Below are positions 16,076-23,895 of a stretch of 42,918 nucleotides of DNA, one piece after another. Source of the stretch: JAEDES01 sp045649455 (GTDB taxonomy: Bacteria; Bacillota_I; Bacilli_A; RF39; UBA660). Under the pieces are notes generated by a model. It did not search any database. It was not told where the DNA came from and saw only the letters and a list, made by a program, of their open reading frames with translations. The stretch's first letter is position 1. The number at the start of each line of letters is the position of its first letter. The position numbers and the translations under genes are program-made. Where the stretch lies: contig JAZRPV010000015.1 in the NCBI GenBank assembly GCA_045649455.1, positions 1 to 42,918 of the forward strand, read 5' to 3'.

Positions 16076-16709
16076 ATATTATTTCTTCTTTTGGATTTAT
16101 TGATTCTAATATTTTTTGAGATGCTTCATCAATAAATTCTAATACTTTATATAAATCAAAAGCATATGGTTTTTCTGCAGTTGAGTTTTCTATAATAACT
16201 CCCATTTTATCTATTAAAACATTTAATTTTTCTATTGGAATTTCATCCATTTTTGTATCTGGAATTATGAAATCTTCATAAAATAGGGATAAATCTAATT
16301 TATATTCATCTAATAATTGTACATTTAGATTTGTATAGTCTTGATATATTAATCCTTGCATTTCTTGTGGTGCGGAGAAAATTACTGTTCCATCTAATAA
16401 TTTTATATAATTACCATTTGTAATTAATGGTAAGAAATGAGCAAACCAAAGTCTATCTGTATATAAGTGAATATAGTATCCTAAGTCAAAAGAATTATCT
16501 TTAAAGTTAGGGTATTTTTCTCTAAATAATTCAAGATTTGGAATATCATCTCTTGCGTTAAATAAGAAATGTGATCTTTGTTTATTTTCTCCTAGTTGTT
16601 TTGAAATATCAGGTGCGATTGAACCTAAATAGTAATCTCTTGGATTTTTAATATCTAAATATTGTTCTAAAGTTTTTGCTACTGCTAAATGGATCATAGC
16701 TGATGCCAT
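16074..16709 (-). CDS. Zinc-dependent phospholipase C-like protein
   Basis: This is the only complete leftward gene in the window. The 211-aa protein has the features of small PLC/nuclease-fold proteins: an N-terminal MASAMIHLAVA with an early His, a YYLGSIAPDI segment (about 26-35), RSHF (about 44-47), and LGYYIHLYTDRLWF (about 75-88), in which His and Asp residues would bind zinc. There is no signal peptide, so it probably acts in the cytoplasm. The ATG is preceded by AAGGAGGG with a six-base spacer. Substrate unknown. It interrupts the otherwise collinear ricA-cotE neighbourhood and is divergent from the gene at 16803. Confidence 0.78.
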   Translation of the reverse strand: MASAMIHLAVAKTLEQYLDIKNPRDYYLGSIAPDISKQLGENKQRSHFLFNARDDIPNLELFREKYPNFKDNSFDLGYYIHLYTDRLWFAHFLPLITNGNYIKLLDGTVIFSAPQEMQGLIYQDYTNLNVQLLDEYKLDLSLFYEDFIIPDTKMDEIPIEKLNVLIDKMGVIIENSTAEKPYAFDLYKVLEFIDEASQKILESINPKEEII

Positions 16710-16753
16710 ATGAATCCCTCCTTATTATCTATAATCATTCTATCATATAATTT

Positions 16754-16782
16754 TTGATTTGTAATTTTTTTTAGTGTATAAT
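16754..16782 (+). promoter_or_regulatory. Sigma-A-type promoter
   Basis: TTGATT (16754-16759), a 17-base spacer, and TATAAT (16777-16782), 20 bases before the ATG at 16803. Confidence 0.72.
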
Positions 16783-16802
16783 AGTGTTAAGTGGGTGAAA
16801 AT

Positions 16803-17192
16803 ATGTTTATATTAGATGTAGCGAATAATTGTAATAATTATGCAATTGTGGGTTTATTTGTTATCGCAAAGAGAATATTTACAATAATTCAAATTTTAGC
16901 GCCTATACTTGCAATCATAGGGTTAGGTATAAATTTAGTTAAGAGTGTTAAAGATCCTGATAGAAAAAACAACTTTAGTTCTTATAAAAATTTGTTAAAT
17001 GCATTAGTAATAGTATTTGCAATTCCAACTTTAATTAATGCTACTATGGGTCTTCTTGGAGAAAATTTTAGTATTAGTTCTTGTTGGAATAATGCAGAAC
17101 AAATATATAAACCAGGAAATTCTAAATACAATGATGGTAATGATGGGGTTAAGTCAGGTGCTATAAATATTAATCCAGAGGATTATGAATAA
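16803..17192 (+). CDS. Small two-helix membrane protein (TrbC/VirB2-pilin-like)
   Basis: The protein is 129 aa. It has two long hydrophobic segments (about 14-44 and 61-83) joined by a charged loop KSVKDPDRKNNFSS, and a polar Asn/Gly-rich tail. Two helices with a short basic loop resemble TrbC/VirB2-type proteins, but no conjugation genes are nearby, so this is only a shape similarity. The ATG at 16803 is preceded by AAGTGGGTG; a GTG at 16791 lies inside that site. Cysteines at about residues 6 and 92 are notable if the ends face outward. It has its own promoter and terminator and lies just before cotE. Confidence 0.7.
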   Translation: MFILDVANNCNNYAIVGLFVIAKRIFTIIQILAPILAIIGLGINLVKSVKDPDRKNNFSSYKNLLNALVIVFAIPTLINATMGLLGENFSISSCWNNAEQIYKPGNSKYNDGNDGVKSGAININPEDYE

Positions 17193-17217
17193 ATTATACG
17201 AAAGTATAATTTTTTTG
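17191..17217 (+). terminator. Rho-independent terminator with GAAA tetraloop
   Basis: AAATTATAC-GAAA-GTATAATTT perfect stem followed by T residues. Confidence 0.88.
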
Positions 17218-17264
17218 TGTAATAAAATCTTTTTATGCATAAATTAGAATAGGGAGGGATTCTT

Positions 17265-17789
17265 ATATCTAGTTATAAAGAGATTGTTACTAAAGCGGTT
17301 ATTGCGAAAGGTAAAAAGTCTTTTATTAGTGAACATAATATTTCGTTAGATAAAGATTTATCAACAATACTTGGTTGTTGGGTAATTAATCATAATTTTA
17401 GTGGTAAGAAAGTTAATAATGATATTATTATTGAAGGGGATTATGATGTTAATATATGGTATTCATATGATAATGATAGGTTAACTGATGTTATTAAAGA
17501 AAATAATAAATATAGAGAAGTTATTCATATGAGGGAAGTTGATACTGATGATGAAGAGATTATTGTTAGAAGTTTAAAACAACCAAATTGTTTAAAAGTA
17601 GATATTGTTGATAAAGGGATTAAATATAGTATAGAGAAAGAACTTGGTATTGAATTAGTTAGTAACGTTAAGGTAAAAATTGAAACTTCAGATGATGAAG
17701 ATCCATATGATGAAATATTTGAGGAAGAGAAGGATCTTGATAATATAAAAGAGGATTTTATTGATACAGAAGTATTAAATGATAAATAG
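17265..17789 (+). CDS. cotE: Outer spore coat morphogenetic protein CotE, apparent AUA start
   Basis: CotE directs assembly of the outer spore coat around the forespore. The 174-aa protein matches the family throughout: SSYKEIVTKAVIAKGKK at the start, LGCWVINH (about 36-43), VNIWYSYDN (about 64-72), KQPNCLKVDI (about 106-115), and a very acidic C terminus. No ATG, GTG or TTG exists in frame between the upstream stop (TAG 17250-17252) and codon 89 (ATG 17529), which would remove half of the conserved domain. GGGAGGG (17252-17258) lies six bases before ATA at 17265, and that codon falls exactly where Bacillus CotE has its initiator Met. CATAAATTA at 17238-17246 fits a sigma-K-like CATAnnnTA -10 element, tentatively. 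The position near miaB-ricA matches Bacillus. Confidence 0.9.
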   Translation: MSSYKEIVTKAVIAKGKKSFISEHNISLDKDLSTILGCWVINHNFSGKKVNNDIIIEGDYDVNIWYSYDNDRLTDVIKENNKYREVIHMREVDTDDEEIIVRSLKQPNCLKVDIVDKGIKYSIEKELGIELVSNVKVKIETSDDEDPYDEIFEEEKDLDNIKEDFIDTEVLNDK

Positions 17790-17811
17790 TATTCTTAGGA
17801 ATACTTTTTTT
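17788..17811 (+). terminator. Rho-independent terminator of cotE
   Basis: AGTATTC-TTAG-GAATACT stem starting in the stop codon, followed by a T-run. Confidence 0.85.
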
Positions 17812-17832
17812 GTTGGTGTTATCAAAAAAAGG

Positions 17833-17861
17833 TTGACATTTATATTCGGATAAGATACAAT
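17833..17861 (+). promoter_or_regulatory. Near-consensus sigma-A promoter of rpsP-khpA
   Basis: TTGACA (17833-17838), a 17-base spacer, and TACAAT (17856-17861), 31 bases before the rpsP start. This is among the strongest vegetative promoters in the window, as expected for a ribosomal protein gene. Confidence 0.88.
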
Positions 17862-17892
17862 ATATTCCAGTGATGGAAATGGAGGGATATAA

Positions 17893-18168
17893 ATGGCAGT
17901 TAAATTAAGATTAACAAGAATGGGTGCTAAAAAAAGACCTACTTATAGAATAGTTGCTACTGATTCTAGAAAATCTAGAGATGGAGAATATCTTGAACTT
18001 GTTGGAACTTATGCTCCAGTTGGAGAAGGACAAGTTAAAATTAATGAAGAAGTTGCACTAAAATGGCTTAATCAAGGAGCAATTCCAACTGATACAGTTA
18101 AAAACTTATTAAGTAAAGCTGGAATCATGAAGAAATTTGCTGATTCTAAAGTAAAGAAGGTTAAGTAA
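17893..18168 (+). CDS. rpsP: 30S ribosomal protein bS16
   Basis: Small-subunit ribosomal protein of 91 aa, normal length. It shows the family pattern VKLRLTRMGAKKRPTYRIV at the N terminus, DSRKSRDGEYLE (about 25-36) and LGTY-like LVGTYAP (about 37-43), with a basic C terminus. The ATG follows GGAGGG with a six-base spacer. It is the first gene of a unit with khpA, as in Bacillus, although the usual followers rimM and trmD are absent here. Confidence 0.97.
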   Translation: MAVKLRLTRMGAKKRPTYRIVATDSRKSRDGEYLELVGTYAPVGEGQVKINEEVALKWLNQGAIPTDTVKNLLSKAGIMKKFADSKVKKVK

Positions 18169-18170
18169 TT

Positions 18171-18419
18171 ATGGATTTAGTAACTTTAACAGAAGATATC
18201 GTTAAATCTTTAGTGGTTGATGTAGATGCAGTAAGCGTTAAGGAATTTCCTACTGAAGAAGAAAATACAATACTTATTCAAGTTATGGTAGCTGAAGATG
18301 ACATGGGACGTGTTATTGGTAAAGCTGGTAAATGTGCTAATGCTATAAGAACTTTAGTTCAAGCAAGTAGTGCTTTAAAAGATAATAAGTATGTTAAAAT
18401 AGATATTGATAAATTTTAA
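18171..18419 (+). CDS. khpA: KH-domain RNA-binding protein KhpA
   Basis: This single KH-domain protein of 82 aa (family length about 75-85) forms an RNA-binding complex with KhpB and affects cell elongation and mRNA in Firmicutes. The GxxG RNA-binding loop is within GRVIGKAGK (about 46-54), followed by NAIRTLVQA. The start lies two bases after the rpsP stop, so the two are cotranscribed, and AAGAAGG inside the end of rpsP can act as the binding site. A strong terminator follows. Confidence 0.92.
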   Translation: MDLVTLTEDIVKSLVVDVDAVSVKEFPTEEENTILIQVMVAEDDMGRVIGKAGKCANAIRTLVQASSALKDNKYVKIDIDKF

Positions 18420-18425
18420 TTAATT

Positions 18426-18453
18426 AGAAAGTCTTTGACTTTCTTTTTTTTTT
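18426..18453 (+). terminator. Rho-independent terminator of rpsP-khpA
   Basis: AGAAAGTC-TTT-GACTTTCT perfect stem followed by a long T-run. Confidence 0.9.
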
Positions 18454-18505
18454 ACTTTGGTATATACTAGAGAAGTAAGTGTATATTATGATTGAGAGGT
18501 AGTTT

Positions 18506-19213
18506 ATGAATACAGAGTTAAATATACCAAATCATGTTGCGATTATACTTGATGGTAACAGAAGATGGGCTAAAAAAAGAGGAATGAAGCCTCAAGAAGG
18601 ACATTATAGAGGGTTTACTAATTTAGAAAATTTAGCAGATTATGTTTTTTCTAAAGGAGTTAAGGTTTTAAGTGTGTATGCTTTCTCAACTGAAAATTTT
18701 AGTAGAGCTAAAGATGAAGTTGATTATTTAATGGATTTATTTGCAGTTGCATTTAAAAAATATTTTGAAAAACAAAATAAAAAGAATGTAAGAATTGTTT
18801 TTTCTGGTAGAAGAGAACCTCTTCCAAAAAAAGTATTAAAGATGATTGATGAGGTTACAGAAAAGACTAAGAATAATACTGGTCCAATATTTAATATTTG
18901 TGTTAATTATGGAGGAAGACCAGAAATTGTTGATACAACTAAGAAAATATGTGAAATGGTTAAGAATGGTGAAATATCTATTGATGATATAGATGAAGAT
19001 TTATTCACTAAGAATTTATATCAAGATTTACCTGCTATTGATTTAATGATTAGAACTAGTGGGGAAATTAGATTAAGTAACTTCTTACTATGGCAAAACG
19101 CATATGCAGAATTTTATTTCCCTGAAGTTGAATTCCCAGGATTTGATGAAAAAGAATTTGATAAAGCTTTAGAAGTTTTTGATAAGAGAAATAGAAGGTT
19201 TGGTGGTCAATAA
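18506..19213 (+). CDS. uppS: Undecaprenyl diphosphate synthase
   Basis: This cis-prenyltransferase makes the C55 lipid carrier needed for peptidoglycan and wall polymers. The protein is 235 aa. Family motifs are clear: HVAIILDGNRRWAKKRG (about 8-24, catalytic Asp and diphosphate-binding residues), VYAFSTENFSRA (about 57-68), and near the end RTSGEIRLSNFLLWQ (about 187-201) with EFYFPE. The ATG follows GAGGTAG. Its stop shares a base with the cdsA start (TAATG), indicating translational coupling. It is the first gene of uppS-cdsA-rseP. Confidence 0.96.
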   Translation: MNTELNIPNHVAIILDGNRRWAKKRGMKPQEGHYRGFTNLENLADYVFSKGVKVLSVYAFSTENFSRAKDEVDYLMDLFAVAFKKYFEKQNKKNVRIVFSGRREPLPKKVLKMIDEVTEKTKNNTGPIFNICVNYGGRPEIVDTTKKICEMVKNGEISIDDIDEDLFTKNLYQDLPAIDLMIRTSGEIRLSNFLLWQNAYAEFYFPEVEFPGFDEKEFDKALEVFDKRNRRFGGQ

Positions 19214-20013
19214 TGACAAAGAGAGTTTTAAGTGCAATCGTAATGGTTGCAATATTTGTACCATTTTTAATTATTGGAGGATGGCCATTTACTGTTGTTA
19301 TGTCATTATTATCAGTAATGGGATTATATGAATTATTACATATTAGAGAATCTAAAAAAGATTTCCCTAAATTTATGAAGATTATTGCTTATTTAATGGT
19401 TATTTTCTTTACAACATTAAATGCATCATCAAGTGATTTTTCTTATAATATTAGTTATAAGGTTGTTTCATTAATTATATTTATGTTTGTAGTACCGATG
19501 GTATTTATTAATGATACTAAGAAATATAATTTAAATGATGCTTTATTTTTAGTAGGATCTATATTATTTGTAGGATTAAGTTTTAATTTATTAATGGTTA
19601 CTCGTAATATTAGTATTTCATATATCATATATTTATTCTTGATTACTGTTATTACAGATACATTTGCATTATTTACAGGTATGTTAGTTGGTAAACATAA
19701 ATTAGCACCTGAAATATCTCCTAAAAAGACAATTGAAGGAGCTGTTGGTGGTTCTTTAATGGGAACTTTTGTGGCAAGTGCATTTTATACAACTGTAATT
19801 AATCCTGCTACACCATTAGTACTTGTAATTTTACTTACTGCATTACTTACTGTAATTGGACAAATTGGAGATTTAGCTTTTTCTTCAATTAAAAGATATT
19901 ATGGTGTTAAAGATTTCTCTAATTTAATTCCTGGACATGGAGGTATATTAGATAGATTTGATAGTATTGTATTTGTTACAATGGCATTTGTAATTTTATT
20001 TGGAATAATTTAG
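19213..20013 (+). CDS. cdsA: Phosphatidate cytidylyltransferase
   Basis: Integral membrane enzyme that converts phosphatidic acid and CTP to CDP-diacylglycerol, the precursor of anionic phospholipids. The 266-aa protein has about seven to eight hydrophobic helices. Near the C terminus is the CdsA signature: the DTFALFTGMLVGKHK region (about 149-163), SPKKTIEGAVGG (about 168-179), and GQIGDLAFSSIKRYYGVKDF with PGHGGILDRFDS (about 215-251). The start overlaps the uppS stop by one base. Its own stop codon is part of the ribosome binding site for rseP. Confidence 0.95.
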   Translation: MTKRVLSAIVMVAIFVPFLIIGGWPFTVVMSLLSVMGLYELLHIRESKKDFPKFMKIIAYLMVIFFTTLNASSSDFSYNISYKVVSLIIFMFVVPMVFINDTKKYNLNDALFLVGSILFVGLSFNLLMVTRNISISYIIYLFLITVITDTFALFTGMLVGKHKLAPEISPKKTIEGAVGGSLMGTFVASAFYTTVINPATPLVLVILLTALLTVIGQIGDLAFSSIKRYYGVKDFSNLIPGHGGILDRFDSIVFVTMAFVILFGII

Positions 20014-20025
20014 GAGGGGATATTT

Positions 20026-21081
20026 ATTTTAACTTTTATATTTAACTTAGTTCTCTTTGTATTAATATTGGGTTCTATTGTTTTAGTTCATGAATTTGGT
20101 CATTTTATATTTGCTAAGATGACTGGTGTTTATGTTTATGAATTTGCAATTGGTATGGGGCCTAAGATTTGGGGAACTAAAAAAGGAGAAACTGATTATT
20201 CAATTAGAGCTATTCCCATTGGTGGTTATTGTGCTTTAGCTGGGGAAGATGTTGAAGATGATGATTTACAAAAGATTCCTGAAGATAGAAGATTACAAGC
20301 TAAGACTCCATTCCAAAGATTTTTAATTATGTTCTTTGGAGCGGGTAATAACTTTATTTATGCAATTTTATTATTATTCTTTGTGGCATTAGTTTTTGGT
20401 GGTACTACTATGAATCCTACATTAACTGGGGTAGTTAGAGATGGTGCTGCTTATAATGCAGGAATGGATGTAGGGGATAGAGTTATTAAACTTAATGGTA
20501 AAAAGATTACTAATAGTGATGATTTAAGTTTATATTTAGCTCTTTCTGATCCTGAAAAGAAAAATACTTTTGTGGTTGAAAAGAAAGATGGAACTACTAA
20601 AACATATAAGGTTCAACCTAAAAAAGTAAAAAAAGATGGAGAAGTATCATATGTTTATGGTATTGAAATAAAACAAGAAAAGACTCATGGATTAGGACAA
20701 GCTTTTGTTTATACATTTAAAAAGACATGTTCAATGTTTAAACAAATGGGAGTTACTGTTGGTGCTTTGTTTACTGGTGGAGTTAAACTTAGTCAAATGA
20801 GTGGACCAGTGGGAATTTATTCTATAGTTGGTGAACAAAGTAAAGCAGGACTTGCAAGTTTATTATATTTAACTGCATTTTTAAGTATAAATGTTGGATT
20901 TATTAACTTATTACCAATTCCAGCATTTGATGGATGTCATATATTATTTATAATCATTGAAAAAATTAAAGGATCTCCAGTTAGTCCGGAACTTCAAAAT
21001 AAACTTAGTGTTGCAGGACTTGCATTATTAATGTTATTGATGGTTGTAATTACAATTAATGATATTATTAGATTATTTTAA
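20026..21081 (+). CDS. rseP: Site-2 intramembrane zinc protease RseP/RasP, apparent AUU start
   Basis: This membrane-embedded protease cuts anti-sigma factors and leftover signal peptides. The 351-aa protein has HEFGH (22-26), a PDZ domain (about 120-200) and a C-terminal motif INLLPIPAFDG with its catalytic Asp (about 305). No ATG, GTG or TTG is in frame until TTG at 20068, which would leave only seven residues before HEFGH and destroy the first helix. AGGAGGGG (20012-20019) is six bases before ATT at 20026. Starting there gives a full first helix and puts the zinc His at residue 22, the same number as in E. coli RseP. dxr, often between cdsA and rseP, is absent. Confidence 0.93.
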   Translation: MLTFIFNLVLFVLILGSIVLVHEFGHFIFAKMTGVYVYEFAIGMGPKIWGTKKGETDYSIRAIPIGGYCALAGEDVEDDDLQKIPEDRRLQAKTPFQRFLIMFFGAGNNFIYAILLLFFVALVFGGTTMNPTLTGVVRDGAAYNAGMDVGDRVIKLNGKKITNSDDLSLYLALSDPEKKNTFVVEKKDGTTKTYKVQPKKVKKDGEVSYVYGIEIKQEKTHGLGQAFVYTFKKTCSMFKQMGVTVGALFTGGVKLSQMSGPVGIYSIVGEQSKAGLASLLYLTAFLSINVGFINLLPIPAFDGCHILFIIIEKIKGSPVSPELQNKLSVAGLALLMLLMVVITINDIIRLF

Positions 21082-21101
21082 GAGACTTAGTCTCTTTTTT
21101 T
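21080..21101 (+). terminator. Rho-independent terminator of uppS-cdsA-rseP
   Basis: AGAGAC-TTA-GTCTCT stem followed by a T-run. Confidence 0.88.
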
Positions 21102-21181
21102 ATTTTCTTTAATTTTTTACTTTTTTCTTGAAAAAAATATAGTATAATAAATATATAAGAATAATATAAGGAGTTTAACTT

Positions 21182-21640
21182 ATGGGATATATATTTGGAA
21201 TAGTAGGAGTTGTATCTGTTGGATCTGTATTTTGTGGAATACTTTATTATTTATTCAATAGTAGATCTAACTTAGAAGATGCAAATGCTAATTATAGAGA
21301 AGATAGAAGATTTGGTAATTATGATTTAGAAGATGATGATGACGATAGTGTTGAAGTTTTTAGTGATATTGTTAGTATTACTAATGAGTTAAGAAACATG
21401 GAATTTGATGATACAATAACAGATTTTAATAAGTTTACAGCTAGAAGAAGTAGTAATAATAATACAAGTGATTTTGAAGATACTGCTGCTCAAACAGTTG
21501 TTACTGAAACACAACAACCAGTAGCAACTCCTCAAGCACAAGTACAACAAGTAGAACAACCTGTACTTAAGCCAATAACAACTGATGAATTATATAAGCA
21601 AATCAATGATGATTTTGATGATGGAATAGAAGAATTATAG
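21182..21640 (+). CDS. Small membrane-anchored acidic protein, unknown
   Basis: The protein is 152 aa. One N-terminal hydrophobic helix (about 2-22) is followed by a strongly acidic, disordered-looking stretch (EDDDDDSVEVF, about 44-54), a Gln/Pro/Val-rich linker (about 98-130), and a short acidic end with DELYKQINDDFDD. The ATG is preceded by AGGAG. There is a TATAAT at 21143-21148. It is a single-gene unit between rseP and priA. I do not recognise the family; a tether or scaffold is possible. Confidence 0.68.
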   Translation: MGYIFGIVGVVSVGSVFCGILYYLFNSRSNLEDANANYREDRRFGNYDLEDDDDDSVEVFSDIVSITNELRNMEFDDTITDFNKFTARRSSNNNTSDFEDTAAQTVVTETQQPVATPQAQVQQVEQPVLKPITTDELYKQINDDFDDGIEEL

Positions 21641-21658
21641 TAATTCTTCTTTTTTTTT
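21628..21658 (+). terminator. Rho-independent terminator
   Basis: AGAAGAATTA-TAG-TAATTCTTCT perfect 10-bp stem spanning the stop codon, followed by a T-run. Confidence 0.9.
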
Positions 21659-21687
21659 AGTATAATTTTATTAGAGGAGGCGATACT

Positions 21688-23856
21688 TTGATTATTGGAG
21701 TTTTAGTACAATTATCTAATAAAAATATAGATAAAGTTTTTGATTATTCAGTACCTAGTGAATTACAAGATATGATTAAAATTGGAATCAGAGTAGAGGT
21801 TCCATTTGGTAAGCAGATACTTGAGGGATTTGTTTTAGAAATTAAATCATCAAGCGATGCGAATTGTAAAGATATTTTATCTGTTAAAGATGAAGAAGTC
21901 ATATTAAATGATGAGTTATTAGAACTTGGTAAAAGAATTCAAAGTGATACTTTAGCAACTTTAATTAGTTGTTATCAAGTTATGTTACCTAAGGCTTTAA
22001 AAGCTAAACAAGGTAATGTTATTAATAAGAAATTTGATACTTTTTATTATTTAGGTGATGTTGAAATTACTAGTTTAAAACTAAATGAATCTCAACAAAG
22101 GATTGTTGATTTAGTTTTAGAGAAAGGTAAAGTATTAAGAAGAGAACTTGTTGAGATATCATTAAGTAGTGTTAATACTTTAGAGAAAAAAGGCGTTTTA
22201 GTAAGTGAAAAAACTGAACATTATAGATTAAGTTATAGTGATGAAAAAGTAGAGAAATTCCCTTTAACTAGTGATCAAGAAAATGTTGTTAATGAAGTTA
22301 TTCTTGATAGACATGATGTTTATTTATTGCATGGTGTTACTGGTTCTGGAAAAACAGAAGTTTATATGGAATTAATTGAGAAAGTAATTGAAGGAGGAAA
22401 AACTAGTATTGTTTTAGTTCCAGAAATTAGTTTAACTCCGCAAATGGTTAAAAGATTCCAAAATAGATTTGGTGATAAGATAGCCGCGCTTCATTCCGCT
22501 TTAAATGATGGAGAAAAGTATGATGAATGGCGAAGAATTGTTAGAGGAGAAGCGTCAATTGTTATAGGTGCGAGAAGTGCAATATTCGCTCCTTTAAAAA
22601 ATATTGGATTAATTGTTATTGATGAAGAGCATAGTGATTCTTATAAGCAAACTGATACTAATCCTAGATATAGTGCAAAAGATATAGCTGTTATTAGAGG
22701 AGAACATTATAACTGTCCAGTTATTATGGGAAGTGCGACACCATCACTTGAGGTTATGGCTCGTGCACAAAAAAGTGTATATAAATATTTAAGTTTACCT
22801 AATAGAGTTAATGGTAAAAGTTTGCCTAAGGTTGAAATTATAGATATGAATCAAAGTATGGGTAGAATGAGAGGACATTTCTCTGAAACTATGATTAAGT
22901 CTATTGAGGAGATACTTGAAAAGGATGAACAAATCATATTATTTTTAAATAGACGTGGTTATTCTTCTTTTGTTACTTGTAAGAATTGTGGTCATACTTT
23001 TAAATGTCCTCATTGTGATATTACTTTAACTTATCATAAATCTAGTAATACGATGAGATGTCATTATTGTGGATATGGTACTAAGGTATATGAGGTTTGT
23101 CCTGAATGTAATGAGAAATCTCTTAATAATTTAGGCGTTGGAACTCAAAAAGTAGAGGAAGAATTGAATAATTTATTTCCTAATGCTAGAGTACTTAGAA
23201 TGGATTTTGATACTACTAGTCGTAAAGGTATGCATGAAGAGATGATTAATAGTTTTAAGAATCATGAATATGATATTTTACTTGGTACACAGATTGTTAC
23301 TAAGGGATTAGATTTTTCTAATGTTACATTAGTTGGTGTAATTAATGCAGATACATCTTTAAATATTCCTGATTTTAGAAGTAGTGAAAATACATTCTCT
23401 TTACTTAGTCAAGTTGCAGGTAGAAGTGGTAGAAGTAGTAAGACAGGTAGAGTAGTTATTCAAACTTATAATCCTGATCATTATGCTATTAGTTTTGCGA
23501 AGAATCATGATTATTTAGGTTTTTATAATAAAGAGATGGAGATTAGAAGAATATTAAAATATCCGCCTTTCTATTATCTTTGTTTTATTAGAATTAGTGG
23601 AAAAGATCCTAATTATATATTTGGAGAAGCTAATAAGATTAAGAGAAGTTTAGATAGAAATCTTCTTCATACTAGTATTTTAGGTCCATCTACTTGTAGT
23701 GTATTTAAAGTTAATAATATATATCGATATGGAATTATTTTAAAATATAAAAAAGAAGATAATCTAAAAGTTATTTTAGAAAAGATACTTGATCATTATA
23801 AAAGTAATAGTAATATCAAGATTGATATTGATTTTAATCCTAGTCAAATAAGTTAA
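21688..23856 (+). CDS. priA: Primosomal protein N' (replication restart helicase PriA)
   Basis: This 3'-to-5' helicase reloads the replication machinery at stalled forks. The 722-aa protein has an N-terminal DNA-binding domain (about 1-105), Walker A GVTGSGKT at 216-223, a DEEH box (about 313-316), and a zinc-binding insert with eight cysteines in four CxxC pairs (CKNCG, CPHCD, CHYCG, CPECN, about 431-475). A helicase C-terminal domain with QVAGRSGRS (about 574-582) follows. The start is TTG at 21688, with GAGGAGG at a good spacing. In many Firmicutes priA is followed by def-fmt-rsmB-rlmN; here two small unknown genes replace def before fmt. Confidence 0.96.
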   Translation: MIIGVLVQLSNKNIDKVFDYSVPSELQDMIKIGIRVEVPFGKQILEGFVLEIKSSSDANCKDILSVKDEEVILNDELLELGKRIQSDTLATLISCYQVMLPKALKAKQGNVINKKFDTFYYLGDVEITSLKLNESQQRIVDLVLEKGKVLRRELVEISLSSVNTLEKKGVLVSEKTEHYRLSYSDEKVEKFPLTSDQENVVNEVILDRHDVYLLHGVTGSGKTEVYMELIEKVIEGGKTSIVLVPEISLTPQMVKRFQNRFGDKIAALHSALNDGEKYDEWRRIVRGEASIVIGARSAIFAPLKNIGLIVIDEEHSDSYKQTDTNPRYSAKDIAVIRGEHYNCPVIMGSATPSLEVMARAQKSVYKYLSLPNRVNGKSLPKVEIIDMNQSMGRMRGHFSETMIKSIEEILEKDEQIILFLNRRGYSSFVTCKNCGHTFKCPHCDITLTYHKSSNTMRCHYCGYGTKVYEVCPECNEKSLNNLGVGTQKVEEELNNLFPNARVLRMDFDTTSRKGMHEEMINSFKNHEYDILLGTQIVTKGLDFSNVTLVGVINADTSLNIPDFRSSENTFSLLSQVAGRSGRSSKTGRVVIQTYNPDHYAISFAKNHDYLGFYNKEMEIRRILKYPPFYYLCFIRISGKDPNYIFGEANKIKRSLDRNLLHTSILGPSTCSVFKVNNIYRYGIILKYKKEDNLKVILEKILDHYKSNSNIKIDIDFNPSQIS

Positions 23857-23895
23857 AATGTGTTATTCTTATTATGAGAATAGAGGTGTATAACC

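Noticed and set aside
16803..17192. Part of a conjugation system because of the TrbC/VirB2-like shape
   Set aside because: No other conjugation or type IV secretion genes are in the window; two hydrophobic helices alone are not enough.
17529..17789. An independent 86-aa acidic protein starting at ATG 17529
   Set aside because: It is the C-terminal half of CotE; the frame is open and conserved upstream to the ribosome binding site at 17252-17258.
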